From: a virus | Length of the DNA stretch: 25,820 nucleotides | Reading direction: 5' to 3' (one strand) | IMG/VR virus record: IMGVR_UViG_3300032282_005234 | Location: 1-25,820 of that record | Program-made: the position numbers and the translations under genes | Shown here: piece by piece, positions 1 to 7,767 of the stretch | Numbering within the stretch: the first letter of the stretch is position 1 | Layout: the number at the start of each line of letters is the position of its first letter | The notes under the pieces: model-generated | Seen by the model: only the letters and a program-made list of their open reading frames with translations | What the model was told of the DNA's origin: nothing | Database searches by the model: none

Positions 1-3000
1 CGCCTGTGGCTGGATCTTTTTCTGGTCCTCCTGGAAGTCCTCCTACAGGTATAAATTCAGAAGTTCCTCCAGCAATCATAAATTGTGGGTTTCTAGCCAT
101 TTGAGATTCAATGTTTAATAATAAAGCGGAACCAATTTTTCTTCCACCCGTTTGTGCTTGAGTTATAAGAGATTTATCTGAAGCACCTATAACAAGACCG
201 TCTCCAAGATTTTTACCAATTCTTATTCCTTCTTGAGATGGAGATTTAGCTTTTATTGCTTCGTTTGCAGCTCTTTCAATACTAGCATTAAGCCTTTGAA
301 GTTTTGCTCTAACTTGGTTGGCTACTTGTTCATTTAAACTTGCATCATAAGCAGTTCCTGTACCTTGTGGCGAAATCATTCTTGAATAATAATTTCCTGT
401 TGGAGCCAATCTTTGTTCCATTATGGTTTGAACCGCTGCTGGTTGATAGGCTTTTGCTCTTAAAAGTGGGTTTTTTGAAGCTAGTTTTGTATTTTTATCA
501 AATTCTGCAAGACTTTGAAGTACAAGAGCTTGTTCTCTATTTAATGGTGGAAGACCTTCTTTAAATCTTTGAAGAGATGGTAGCAAATGTTCATTTAATT
601 TAGCTTGTTCATCTAAACTGTTATAATAGTTATCAATTATTCTTTTTGATTCATCTTTTCTTGCAGAATTTTTTCTTAAATTCTCAATATAATTGTTTGG
701 AGTTCCATATTCTGGTGCTAGATCTTCTGCATTAAAAGAATAAGGGTCTCCTTTATTTGTTTTTTTCAAATGAGCAGCTTGTAATGCGGTAACTTGAACA
801 AGTTTTTTTTCTATTTCTTGTTCTGTTAATCCTGCATCTATAAGAATTTGTCTTGCAGCGTTTCTTGCAGCAATGGCTTCTTCTTCCATTGTATTCCAGG
901 TCATATTTTTTGTTTGTTTATCAATTGCTGATACCGCAGAATATGGACCTGATCCATAGTAAGTTATGCCATTTGTAACAATTCCACCTAAGGCTCCTGC
1001 TCCGCCATTAAGTTGATGAAGAAGTGCTTTATGTTCTTGTGCAGCTTTTTTGTTTACAACAAATTCTCCAGGGGTAAGCATTGCTGGCTGAGTGTCATAG
1101 TCTCCCGTTCCAGGTACTGATCCACCTGTAGCAAATTTTAATGGTAATCTTCTTGATCCTTTAATTCTTGTTGTTGAAGCAACAGCCATTGCTTCTGCTT
1201 GTACAGTTGCTACGCCCACTCCACCTTGACTTGCCTTAGACATCAATGTAACCATTGACTCTAATTTAAGATTTAATTGATCAATTGCGGAAGCAAGAAG
1301 TTTTGTAGAATCAACCTCTTCAAGCATTCTTTGACTCATAAGTTCGGTTGCTTGAGAAGCAGCAATATTTTCTGCGGTAAGGAGTCCAGTTATTCCTTTA
1401 AGACCTGCACCTTCTGTACGCATATTTCTAAATAATGATATGCCCTTCATAATATATCCAAACAAGTTTCCAAACACACCTGTTAACATGATAAGAGGAC
1501 CAGCTACTGCAACAAACCCAAGTATAAATCCAAGAAGATTTTTCATTGGACCAAGCTTGTCAAGCATTTTAACTATAGAATCTCCAAAATTAATAATCTT
1601 GGTAATTACTTTTGTGAACTGTTCGCCAATTGGAAGAAGGTCTGCCTTAAGAGATTCTACTGCTCTTTTATACTTTCCAGTAGTGGATTCTGTTTGAATT
1701 TTTAATTCTTGTTGAGCCATGCTTGCAAGTTGTCCGCTTGATGCTTGCATGAGACCAAATACTGTTTTGCTTTGAGTTCCCGCTTTATTTAAATTTTCTA
1801 GCAAGGCGCTGATTCTTGACATTTGAAATTTGCCAAACATTTTTTCAATTAATTGTTCTTTAGCAAGGGGTGAAAGATCTTTTAATTTTTGTTGAAGATC
1901 TACAAGCATATTTACGGGATTACCTTTATTATTCCCCGCTATTGATGCTACGTCAATTCCATAAGCTTTAAACGCTTCCCTAGCAGCCTTTGTTGGATTT
2001 ATAATAGAAGCAAGTGCTGATTTAATAGCGTTAGCAGATTGAGCTGCTGGGACACCTGCTTCTTTCATTGCAACCATCATTGCAGCGGTATCTTTAAAAG
2101 ATCCACCCATTTGTGCAACAATTGGACCAACCCTAGGGATGGCTTCTACTAAATCTTGAAGGCTGGTGGAAGTTTGGTTTTCTACTGCGTTAAGAAAGTT
2201 TACCGCTTCAGATAACTGTTGTGTATTTAATTTGTAAACGTTTTGAAGAGAAACAGTTGTTTGCATTGCTTGTTGTTTATCAAGTTCTCCCAAAGTGGCT
2301 AATCTTAAAGCTTCTCTGGTAGCATTTACAAGATCTAATCCTGTTTTTCCAGTAGCAGCCAAATCGGCAGCCATTTGTGCAGTTTCTTTAATTGGGGTTC
2401 CCCAAGATTTTGCTAATTCAGATGCAAGACCAGATATATCTTTTCTAATGGCAGAAAGTGCTGCTTGAGAGGGTTGTACAAGTCCTGTTCCATAAACTTT
2501 TTGCATTCTTGTAAGCTCTTGATCCATTTGTTGGAATACTTTTGAAGCAGCATTTCCAAACATAGTTAACGGAACAGTAAGACCTACTGTAAGCTGGCGA
2601 CCTGCCCATTGAGTATTTTTACCCCAATTAATAAGAGAAGTGGCTCCACGATCAATTGCCATATTATATAATCTTTGTTGATTGGTAGCAATTTTTGCAG
2701 CATTGGTAGCTTGATTAATTATTGTAGGGGTATATACTGTTGCAAGACCACCCTTAAGTGGATCTTTTACAATTATTGAATTTTGTAATTTTGTTTGTTC
2801 TACTGCAAGGTTTCGCAAAGCACCTTGACTTTGAGTAGCCCCTTGATTAATTATTGAAAAATATTGTCTAAGCTTTAAATGACCAGCTTCAAGAGATTTA
2901 CCAAATTTTTCTGTTTCAGATTGAAGTTGAACTTGTTTTGCAGTAAATGCTCCTGTAGAACGGAGGGCTGAATCAAACTCTTTGGTATATTGTTTTATTC

Positions 3001-3139
3001 TTGCTACATCTGTAGCATTTATTCCTACACCAGAAAAATTTTTATTAAGTGCAGCAACTTGTGCGTTGAGTTTAGCAAACTCTGATTGAACACTGCTGAA
3101 ATTGCCCAGTGCAACAATCTGTAGTTCAATACGACTCAA
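1..3139 (-). CDS. Tail tape measure protein (partial, runs off left edge)
   Basis: Translating the minus strand from TTG at 3139 gives an open frame of 1,046 codons to the window edge, so the C-terminus is missing. Tape measure proteins set tail length and are injected with the DNA. The N-terminal third is Gln/Ala/Asn-rich helix. Residues about 168-215 (WAGRQLTVGLTVPLTMFG and on) resemble the TP901-type tape measure core. A hydrophobic stretch at about 530-562 (LLGFILGFVAVAGPLIML) looks membrane-active. About 670-709 holds GGSVPGTGDYDTQPAMLTPG followed by EFVVNKKA, and about 961-985 holds KSPSQEGIRIGKNLGDG; both motifs recur in long tape measure proteins. The TTG start is chosen because GGAGGGG lies 6-8 nt upstream, inside the last codons of the chaperone extension, and no ATG lies near. 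Its place directly after the chaperones is the standard siphovirus order. Confidence 0.93.
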   Translation of the reverse strand, partial: MSRIELQIVALGNFSSVQSEFAKLNAQVAALNKNFSGVGINATDVARIKQYTKEFDSALRSTGAFTAKQVQLQSETEKFGKSLEAGHLKLRQYFSIINQGATQSQGALRNLAVEQTKLQNSIIVKDPLKGGLATVYTPTIINQATNAAKIATNQQRLYNMAIDRGATSLINWGKNTQWAGRQLTVGLTVPLTMFGNAASKVFQQMDQELTRMQKVYGTGLVQPSQAALSAIRKDISGLASELAKSWGTPIKETAQMAADLAATGKTGLDLVNATREALRLATLGELDKQQAMQTTVSLQNVYKLNTQQLSEAVNFLNAVENQTSTSLQDLVEAIPRVGPIVAQMGGSFKDTAAMMVAMKEAGVPAAQSANAIKSALASIINPTKAAREAFKAYGIDVASIAGNNKGNPVNMLVDLQQKLKDLSPLAKEQLIEKMFGKFQMSRISALLENLNKAGTQSKTVFGLMQASSGQLASMAQQELKIQTESTTGKYKRAVESLKADLLPIGEQFTKVITKIINFGDSIVKMLDKLGPMKNLLGFILGFVAVAGPLIMLTGVFGNLFGYIMKGISLFRNMRTEGAGLKGITGLLTAENIAASQATELMSQRMLEEVDSTKLLASAIDQLNLKLESMVTLMSKASQGGVGVATVQAEAMAVASTTRIKGSRRLPLKFATGGSVPGTGDYDTQPAMLTPGEFVVNKKAAQEHKALLHQLNGGAGALGGIVTNGITYYGSGPYSAVSAIDKQTKNMTWNTMEEEAIAARNAARQILIDAGLTEQEIEKKLVQVTALQAAHLKKTNKGDPYSFNAEDLAPEYGTPNNYIENLRKNSARKDESKRIIDNYYNSLDEQAKLNEHLLPSLQRFKEGLPPLNREQALVLQSLAEFDKNTKLASKNPLLRAKAYQPAAVQTIMEQRLAPTGNYYSRMISPQGTGTAYDASLNEQVANQVRAKLQRLNASIERAANEAIKAKSPSQEGIRIGKNLGDGLVIGASDKSLITQAQTGGRKIGSALLLNIESQMARNPQFMIAGGTSEFIPVGGLPGGPEKDPATG

Positions 3140-3142
3140 TCT

Positions 3143-3460
3143 TTACCCCTCCAAAGACATGAATCCAAGACCTTCATTGATCCCAAATCCTTCTTTCTTT
3201 GCTTGGAAATTTTGACTTAGATCTGAAACATCTTGAACTTCTTCTTCTTGTTTCTCTTGCATATCTATTCCATTTATTCCAGCCAAGAATACTCTTTCTC
3301 TATCTTCTTTATCCCTTACAGCCTTTATGGTTGTAAGCAATTCTTCTAAAGATAAGTTTGACTCCAGTTCATCATAATTTTTCCAATGACCTAGAAGAAA
3401 AACTTCGGACTCCAGGGCAGCTAAGTCTAATTCGTCCCAACTAGTGCTGCCCCCAGTAGG
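3143..3460 (-). CDS. Tail assembly chaperone, C-terminal extension made by -1 frameshift (G-T type)
   Basis: This frame is open from just after a TGA at 3467-3469 to a TAA at 3143-3145 and has no plausible start with a ribosome site near its beginning. It lies in the -1 frame relative to the upstream chaperone gene and overlaps its end. If ribosomes slip on CCCAAAC (3460-3466), 105 residues are added to the first 101, giving a fusion of about 206 aa. The added part contains WDELDLAALESEVFLLGHW and then RDKEDRERVFLAGINGIDM, which matches the charged helix plus FLAAI-x-GIDL ending seen in many actinophage and Gram-positive phage T extensions. Lambda G/G-T is the precedent: the long form binds tape measure while the short form keeps it soluble. 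A TTG at 3340 gives only a 65-aa internal fragment and is unlikely to be the true start. Confidence 0.88.
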   Translation of the reverse strand, partial: PTGGSTSWDELDLAALESEVFLLGHWKNYDELESNLSLEELLTTIKAVRDKEDRERVFLAGINGIDMQEKQEEEVQDVSDLSQNFQAKKEGFGINEGLGFMSLEG

Positions 3461-3466
3461 TTTGGG
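3414..3466 (-). promoter_or_regulatory. Programmed -1 ribosomal frameshift site: slippery heptamer plus stem-loop
   Basis: In the frame of the upstream gene the sequence reads C CCA AAC (3466 to 3460), a canonical X XXY YYZ heptamer. It sits immediately after the stop that closes the -1 frame, the earliest possible point for a slip. Six to seven nt downstream, GGGCAGC (3446-3452) can pair perfectly with GCTGCCC (3415-3421), with one more G-U pair at 3453/3414. Inside the loop CTAGTT (3439-3444) can pair with AATTAG (3427-3432), giving a two-tier stem that covers the zero-frame stop codon. Spacing and stem strength fit a -1 frameshift stimulator. Confidence 0.87.
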
Positions 3467-3762
3467 TCATTCAACTTCAAACCGCCTGCGATTTCCAAAA
3501 TTTTCATCATGGTTGGTACTTCAATTACTTCTTCAAACTTATCTTTGTCTAAAGAAAGCTCTGGCTTTAAATATTCCAGGCAAACCATGGCAGCTTCAAT
3601 AAAAACTTCCATAGCGTCATCTTCTGTTTGCGTTGCCTCGTTATCCATCTTTCTAATAACTGACATAAATTTTTTTAATGCTTTAATTGATAATGGTCTG
3701 AGAGTTAAAGACTCTCCATTTGATAGTTCGACATGCACGATGTCATATACTGTGGTTGGCAA
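3427..3762 (-). CDS. Tail assembly chaperone, short form (G type)
   Basis: A 111-aa acidic, helical protein between the tail tube gene and the tape measure gene, the usual site of the G chaperone. It opens with a small beta-rich part (VYDIVHVELSNGESLTLRPL) followed by helices (IKALKKFMSVIRKM and FIEAAMVCLEYLKPELSLDK), a pattern common in phage tail chaperones. The start is TTG at 3762, chosen because AGGAGG ends 4 nt upstream; the next in-frame Met is about 30 codons inside. The last ten codons overlap the -1 frame that encodes the T extension, so most ribosomes should end at TAG (3427-3429) and a minority make the long form. A terminator and a probable new promoter lie just upstream. Confidence 0.88.
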   Translation of the reverse strand: MPTTVYDIVHVELSNGESLTLRPLSIKALKKFMSVIRKMDNEATQTEDDAMEVFIEAAMVCLEYLKPELSLDKDKFEEVIEVPTMMKILEIAGGLKLNDPNLLGAALVGTN

Positions 3763-3785
3763 AATTCCTCCTGTTGTCTTATAAA

Positions 3786-3794
3786 ATTATACCA
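3786..3794 (-). promoter_or_regulatory. Probable extended -10 promoter for chaperone/tape measure genes
   Basis: The minus strand reads TGGTATAATTT, an extended -10 (TGn-TATAAT). It lies 24 nt upstream of the chaperone start and just downstream of the tail-tube terminator. The same TGGTATAATTT string occurs after the capsid terminator at 7759-7767. No convincing -35 is visible, which extended -10 promoters can tolerate. AT-richness makes single TATAAT matches weak evidence; the repeated placement is what supports this call. Confidence 0.55.
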
Positions 3795-3810
3795 ATTATT
3801 ATAGCTAATA

Positions 3811-3848
3811 CATAAAAAATAGCTAAACCCCCCCGAAGGGGGGCTTAA
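3811..3848 (-). terminator. Intrinsic terminator after the tail tube gene
   Basis: The minus strand reads CCCCCC TTCG GGGGGG (3828-3843), extended by flanking pairs to about ten base pairs, followed by TTTAGC and ATTTTTTAT. A C/G-only stem closed by a UUCG tetraloop plus a U-rich tail is a textbook Rho-independent terminator. It begins 19 nt after the tail tube stop codon. Confidence 0.9.
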
Positions 3849-3866
3849 CCAATATATTAAGTTTTT

Positions 3867-4616
3867 TTAGTTTGTTCCCCAAACACGGTCGATAACAACA
3901 CCGTATTCAGCACCTGCATAAGATGACTTTGTATCATCTGGAAGGCAACGGAATGTAACTGGGAATACTGTTGCAGAATCACGCTTAAGGGCATGAGCTG
4001 TAGTATCAATGCTTACAACACGACGTGCCACATAGACACGCTCTTTATTGCGAAGATTTGAAGTATTTCCTGATACTGTAACTCCCGAAGCAGCAGCCGT
4101 ATAAGAACGACCCGCTTGAAATGGAGCATTTCCAACAGCAATAAGAGCTCTTTCAACTGGAGCGTCTCCGAGAGCACCTGCAGCCATGTTAATGGTTGCA
4201 CCTACTTCAGAGGTTACTGGAGTTGTTTGAACAATAGTTTGCACTGCTGTATTGGAATTAGCAACATAGTATGAGTCCATTTGTCCCCATGAAAGGTTCA
4301 GGTTTTCAAAAGTTCCTTCCGTAAGCTCGGTCTTCAAGATTACCTTAAGAGATTGCTTGAAAAGACGGGCAGCATCAAGAAGTTGATCAACCATCACCTC
4401 ACCATAATTTGGTTCGTATGAAACGTCAAGTCCATTGTTTGTATATCCAGCCTCACGCCATTTTGCACTATTAATAAGTTGCACACGGGCGCTAGAGTCT
4501 GTTCCAAAAAGAGTTTGTAAATCAGATGTTTCTGTTGATGGGCGGTCAGAACCTGTACCATTGCTGATAAAGAGGTCTGCTGCACCCACAAGAATATTTT
4601 TTACGTTTGTAGCCAT
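3867..4616 (-). CDS. Major tail protein (tail tube)
   Basis: A 249-aa protein that should polymerise into the tail tube. The assignment rests on position (directly before the chaperone pair and tape measure, after the tail-completion genes) and on look: N-terminus MATNVKNILVGAADLFIS, a central WREAGYTNNGLDVSYEPN segment, and a helix plus strand (LLDAARLFKQSLKVILKTEL) typical of siphovirus major tail proteins. The C-terminal part is Ala/Thr/Ser-rich beta. It stands alone between intergenic regions, has a strong terminator behind it and carries the same AAAGGTAGGTGAAA leader as the capsid gene, all fitting a highly expressed structural protein. No sheath gene is next to it, so the tail is probably non-contractile. 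Confidence 0.87.
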   Translation of the reverse strand: MATNVKNILVGAADLFISNGTGSDRPSTETSDLQTLFGTDSSARVQLINSAKWREAGYTNNGLDVSYEPNYGEVMVDQLLDAARLFKQSLKVILKTELTEGTFENLNLSWGQMDSYYVANSNTAVQTIVQTTPVTSEVGATINMAAGALGDAPVERALIAVGNAPFQAGRSYTAAASGVTVSGNTSNLRNKERVYVARRVVSIDTTAHALKRDSATVFPVTFRCLPDDTKSSYAGAEYGVVIDRVWGTN

Positions 4617-4625
4617 ATTTTATTT

Positions 4626-4639
4626 TTTCACCTACCTTT
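4626..4639 (-). promoter_or_regulatory. Ribosome-binding leader of tail tube gene, identical to that of capsid gene
   Basis: AAAGGTAGGTGAAA lies 9-23 nt upstream of the ATG at 4616. It contains a double AGGT-type Shine-Dalgarno element and is followed by a pure A/T spacer. The identical 14-mer precedes the capsid gene (8975-8988). The rest of the 93-nt gap 4617-4709 is AT-rich; weak TATATA-like matches are present but no promoter is called there. Confidence 0.6.
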
Positions 4640-4709
4640 GTTTTTTATAAAGTTGGCAAAAACTTACTTCCTCGTATATATACTATCATTAATTAATAAT
4701 AAAACAAAC

Positions 4710-5222
4710 TTAAGCGTAACGACCTGTAAGCATGTCTAAGTCTCTTGTGTAGGCATATAAGATGGAAATGTCTCCCACCATGAACCCGCCCTCGTTATCA
4801 AAAGCTTGGATTGGATCTGCATTCTCTACATAAAAATAATGATAATTAAATAAACTATCTTTGCCTACATAGGCATCGGCATCTTTGGCAGACTTGTCAT
4901 ATCTTCTGAATAAATCTATTAATAAGTTAATTATAGATTGTATTTGAGAAGCATTGGTAGATACTATACTTAATGAAATAACCTCTTCACAGATCCACCA
5001 GGCTTGTCCATAGGGTCTTACAGCTAAGTCATAGGTAATGTATGGCTTGCCTGGTAAAAGGTTGTTAAATTCTGGAACTTGCTGTGCTGGAATTATAGGG
5101 ATCAATGGATCTATAAAGCCATCAGCATAATAATCTTGATCATTAAATAATTCTTTATCCAGCAATTCATTCCAGATCATGTCTCTTACCTGGTAAACTG
5201 CTGATTTTGTATAATCAGCCAT
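4710..5222 (-). CDS. Tail terminator / tail completion protein
   Basis: A 170-aa protein directly upstream of the tail tube gene, the standard site of the tail terminator that caps the tube below the neck. It contains an N-terminal helix (VYQVRDMIWNELLD), a central beta part (KPYITYDLAVRPYGQAWWIC), a helix over SQIQSIINLLIDLFRRYD, and ends in ISILYAYTRDLDMLTGRYA, a pattern seen in actinophage neck proteins at this site. The ATG at 5222 overlaps the previous stop (TAATG), and GGAGG lies 7 nt upstream, so translation is coupled. Family assignment is by context and general look, not by a decisive motif. Confidence 0.65.
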   Translation of the reverse strand: MADYTKSAVYQVRDMIWNELLDKELFNDQDYYADGFIDPLIPIIPAQQVPEFNNLLPGKPYITYDLAVRPYGQAWWICEEVISLSIVSTNASQIQSIINLLIDLFRRYDKSAKDADAYVGKDSLFNYHYFYVENADPIQAFDNEGGFMVGDISILYAYTRDLDMLTGRYA

Positions 5223-5947
5223 TAAATAACCTCCAGCCCTTCTGCATACCTATTTGCTATATTAATTATAGTCTGTCTTGCTTGAGGAGCGCCATCGCCC
5301 TTTTTGTTTAGGCACAAAGCTACTTCTCTTTCAATTTGATTAAATATTCCTGATGATTGCATTACTGAAGCATAATTTTTTCTATACCACTCTAAGGAGA
5401 ATTCTTTAAAAGCATTTTTTACCATTTTCCCACCTGGATTTAATATATTAACAACGGTTCCCTCTGGTACAAATTGAATACCATTTCTTCCCAGGAAAGC
5501 TAGGACCCTGGCTGCGTGAATATGTACTGGTTGACCATTTTCCATTACCTCTGCTTTGTTATAAAAAACATGTTTATTTTTAACTCTTTTCCCCGTTTTG
5601 CCTGCAACTTGCAAAGCTTTAGGAATAGGCACTGGACGTTTTGATCTTTTAAAATCAAGAGAAAGAATTAAACTTCCTCCTTGAACCTTCATTCTGCGAA
5701 CAACAAACAATCTTGCCGTAGGAGATCCTACCTGACCCCATTCATAAATATGATGATATTTTTTAGGATTTGTTTGAGCCCTACGATCCATGGCAGTAAC
5801 GAATCTTCTGCCCGTTATTGTAAAAGAAGCTTTAGCAATTGATTCTAGCGTTCTTGGCTTTGTTAATTCTTCTATGCCCAACATCTTATTATTTATTTCT
5901 TTGGTCAAATTTGTTATAGAAGTTTTATCAATTTTGAGTTGTATCAT
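5222..5947 (-). CDS. Neck/tail-completion protein (HK97 gp10-like by position)
   Basis: A 241-aa basic protein between the head-tail stopper and the tail terminator, where HK97 gp10-like proteins usually sit. The N-terminal third is helical and carries GRRFVTAMDRRAQTNPKKYH and HIYEWGQVGSPTARLF, resembling the helix plus 'YEW' region of minor tail or neck proteins of this class. Lys/Arg-rich stretches (FKRSKRPVPIPKALQ, KTGKRVKNKHVF) follow. Its start overlaps the upstream gene by 20 nt and no strong ribosome site is seen, so it is probably translated by coupling. Placement is good; the exact role is inferred. Confidence 0.6.
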   Translation of the reverse strand: MIQLKIDKTSITNLTKEINNKMLGIEELTKPRTLESIAKASFTITGRRFVTAMDRRAQTNPKKYHHIYEWGQVGSPTARLFVVRRMKVQGGSLILSLDFKRSKRPVPIPKALQVAGKTGKRVKNKHVFYNKAEVMENGQPVHIHAARVLAFLGRNGIQFVPEGTVVNILNPGGKMVKNAFKEFSLEWYRKNYASVMQSSGIFNQIEREVALCLNKKGDGAPQARQTIINIANRYAEGLEVI

Positions 5948-6374
5948 TGTATTGAACTGGCACCCTCTGTACTATTGTTTCGTAATAACTTATTTTGCCA
6001 AATGGATCAAGCACCGCGTGGGAAGAAAATATTTCAAAAAATGTATCTGGAGAATCAATCATATCCATCTCAACATATATCTGTTTGTTATCACTAGATC
6101 TTATATTTCCAATTCTCCAACGCTTACTGAGCGGTATAAGTGTTTTAAGTTTTAATTGAAGTTTTTCTTGATATCCACCCTGACCTGATTTATCAAATGA
6201 TTTATTTTCAGATCTTGATGAAGAGTTTGTTTTTATTGGTTCTATTTTACAAATTACTGTATCGTTATAAACCCATTGCCTGTTTATAAATCCAGTATTA
6301 GAATCTTGAACATTTTGTTGAATATAAATATCAGATTTAATATTCATAACAGAAGCAATAAATGAAGGAAACAT
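5928..6374 (-). CDS. Head-tail stopper / adaptor-type neck protein
   Basis: A 148-aa, mostly beta protein that follows the connector gene with a TAATG overlap. Its order (connector, this gene, gp10-like gene, tail terminator, tail tube) matches the head-tail joining cassette of siphoviruses, in which the second gene is the stopper. The sequence contains DIYIQQNVQDSNTGFINRQW near the N-terminus and KTLIPLSKRWRIGNI in the middle, fitting the small beta-barrel stopper fold (SPP1 gp16 class). It starts at ATG 6374. The assignment is positional; no catalytic residues are expected. Confidence 0.58.
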   Translation of the reverse strand: MFPSFIASVMNIKSDIYIQQNVQDSNTGFINRQWVYNDTVICKIEPIKTNSSSRSENKSFDKSGQGGYQEKLQLKLKTLIPLSKRWRIGNIRSSDNKQIYVEMDMIDSPDTFFEIFSSHAVLDPFGKISYYETIVQRVPVQYNDTTQN

Positions 6375-7330
6375 TAAATCACTACTATTCGAATATTACG
6401 ATACAGGTCAAGAATATTGTCAACAATGACATTGCCTGTACCGTTGAAAGCCCCACCAGCCATTTCAAATGAAATTTCACTAAGGTCGACCTTCTTAAGA
6501 TATTTATTTCTCCAATTGTAATCGTTTGTTAAAATATCATTTACTAAAAGCATCGAGGCAAGTTTAATATCCTCTGGTACAAACTTATAACCTATCTTGC
6601 CTTCAAATTTATATCTAGAATTATTTCTAAATCTTCCATAATACAATACTGTTGGGTCTACTTGATTGTCATATCTTGTATCCCAGCCTGGGTTAATAAC
6701 TCTTACTGCTTTTTTTGTTTGTGTTAATTCAAGGTTAAAACCCATTGTGTTGTATGAAGGGTCAACGGTATTGTCAAAAACAAGCAGATCGTTTTCCCAA
6801 ACTTTATCAATAGTTTGCATTACTTCTACGAGTTCAATAGCATCTCCACCACGACCAAATTCTTCTTGAGTTGAATATCTCAAGCCAAAATCTTGATTTG
6901 TATATCCAATAATGATTGTTCTTGCAAGTTTTTCTGCATTAACAATATCTGTTTGTCTAATATAATTAGGATCATTGGGAGAAAGACCCCATCCAAAAAA
7001 ATCTGCTATATCGTCTGCATGAGCATATGGAGTGTCTACCCGATAATAATCAACCTGTGTGGCTGCATAACCATCAATAGTATATGACCATGTAACTTTA
7101 AGCACACGATTTAACAGAGTTTCCGTTGCAGGATCTGCAATTAAATAATAAGCTCCCGTAGGATTTTCAGAGACATCTACCCTTACAAAAGCATTGTCGC
7201 TTGAAAGTTCTTCTTCTGTATCCGCATCTGACACCACGTATGTGGGGGTATTATCTGCGGGTGTAAGAACTCCATTCTTATATACATTAAGAATTAATTC
7301 TTCTTGCGAATTGCGAACAAGCGTTTGCAA
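6374..7330 (-). CDS. Head-tail connector / adaptor protein with N-terminal Ig-like part
   Basis: A 318-aa protein that opens the neck cassette. Residues 1-100 are beta-rich (ELILNVYKNGVLTPADNTP, VLKVTWSYTIDGYAATQVDY) and look like a small Ig-like domain. From about 105 the protein is helical, with RQTDIVNAEKLARTIIIGYT and a C-terminal helix set (DIKLASMLLVNDILTNDYNW), as in connector proteins that bind under the portal. The start is TTG at 7330, chosen because AGGAGG lies 8 nt upstream and the product then begins directly with the beta domain. The N-terminal domain makes it longer than a minimal gp6-like adaptor. Confidence 0.62.
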   Translation of the reverse strand: MQTLVRNSQEELILNVYKNGVLTPADNTPTYVVSDADTEEELSSDNAFVRVDVSENPTGAYYLIADPATETLLNRVLKVTWSYTIDGYAATQVDYYRVDTPYAHADDIADFFGWGLSPNDPNYIRQTDIVNAEKLARTIIIGYTNQDFGLRYSTQEEFGRGGDAIELVEVMQTIDKVWENDLLVFDNTVDPSYNTMGFNLELTQTKKAVRVINPGWDTRYDNQVDPTVLYYGRFRNNSRYKFEGKIGYKFVPEDIKLASMLLVNDILTNDYNWRNKYLKKVDLSEISFEMAGGAFNGTGNVIVDNILDLYRNIRIVVI

Positions 7331-7349
7331 TTAATATTCCTCCTATTTT

Positions 7350-7736
7350 TTAAGAATAAAAATTTTGAGCTTCTCTAGGTGTTGCTACCCTAAATCCTTC
7401 ATCGGTATCAAAAACTTTTTGAGCAACATCTTCTGGCATTGCAACAAATGGATGATTTTGTGTAAACGTGTAACCCATTGTTTGATATGAAAAATTATCT
7501 CTTTCCATCTTTACCAAAATAGTATTCTTGGGGTTCAAAATTTCCTTCTCTTTCTTTTTGTCAATTTTTATTTCTACAGTCTCTGCACCTGCAAACTTAG
7601 CATAAGATTCGTAGGTGACACCCTCTTCTTCAAGGGATGCAATAATTTCTTTCTTCGTTTTAATGTTTTCGATATCTACACCAAAAGAACCCGCAAGTTC
7701 CTTAAGTTCAGAAATTTTCATTGTGTCAAAAGACAT
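7350..7736 (-). CDS. Small head-module protein with Rho-N/SAP-like N-terminus
   Basis: A 128-aa protein between capsid and connector genes. Residues about 5-45 (MKISELKELAGSFGVDIENI followed by KTKKEIIASLEEEG) look like a SAP or Rho-N type helix-extended-loop-helix, a fold often found in small phage head proteins in this slot. The C-terminal half (ILVKMERDNFSYQTMGYTF, then HPFVAMPEDVAQKVFDTD) recurs as a separate unit in capsid-adjacent proteins of many phages. An ATG at 7754 would add six residues, but ATG 7736 has GAGAGG at the right distance, so it is preferred. It may bind nucleic acid, or be a capsid accessory protein; the role is not determined. Confidence 0.65.
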   Translation of the reverse strand: MSFDTMKISELKELAGSFGVDIENIKTKKEIIASLEEEGVTYESYAKFAGAETVEIKIDKKKEKEILNPKNTILVKMERDNFSYQTMGYTFTQNHPFVAMPEDVAQKVFDTDEGFRVATPREAQNFYS

Positions 7737-7758
7737 AAACTTCCTCTCGTTCATTTAA

Positions 7759-7767
7759 ATTATACCA
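7759..7767 (-). promoter_or_regulatory. Probable extended -10 promoter after the capsid terminator
   Basis: TGGTATAATTT on the minus strand directly follows the T-tract of the capsid terminator and lies about 22 nt upstream of the preferred start of the next gene. The same eleven bases occur in the same setting behind the tail tube terminator. It would restart transcription for the neck genes at a level separate from that of capsid. Confidence 0.55.

Noticed and set aside
3449-3455. GGGGG run as an alternative slippery site for the chaperone shift
   Set aside because: In frame it reads CTG GGG GCA; the A-site GCA cannot re-pair well in the -1 frame, while CCCAAAC can.
5790-6155. 121-aa plus-strand frame across two neck genes
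   Set aside because: It overlaps two well-placed minus-strand genes, and its sequence is a hydrophobic, Cys-rich antisense product with no ribosome site.
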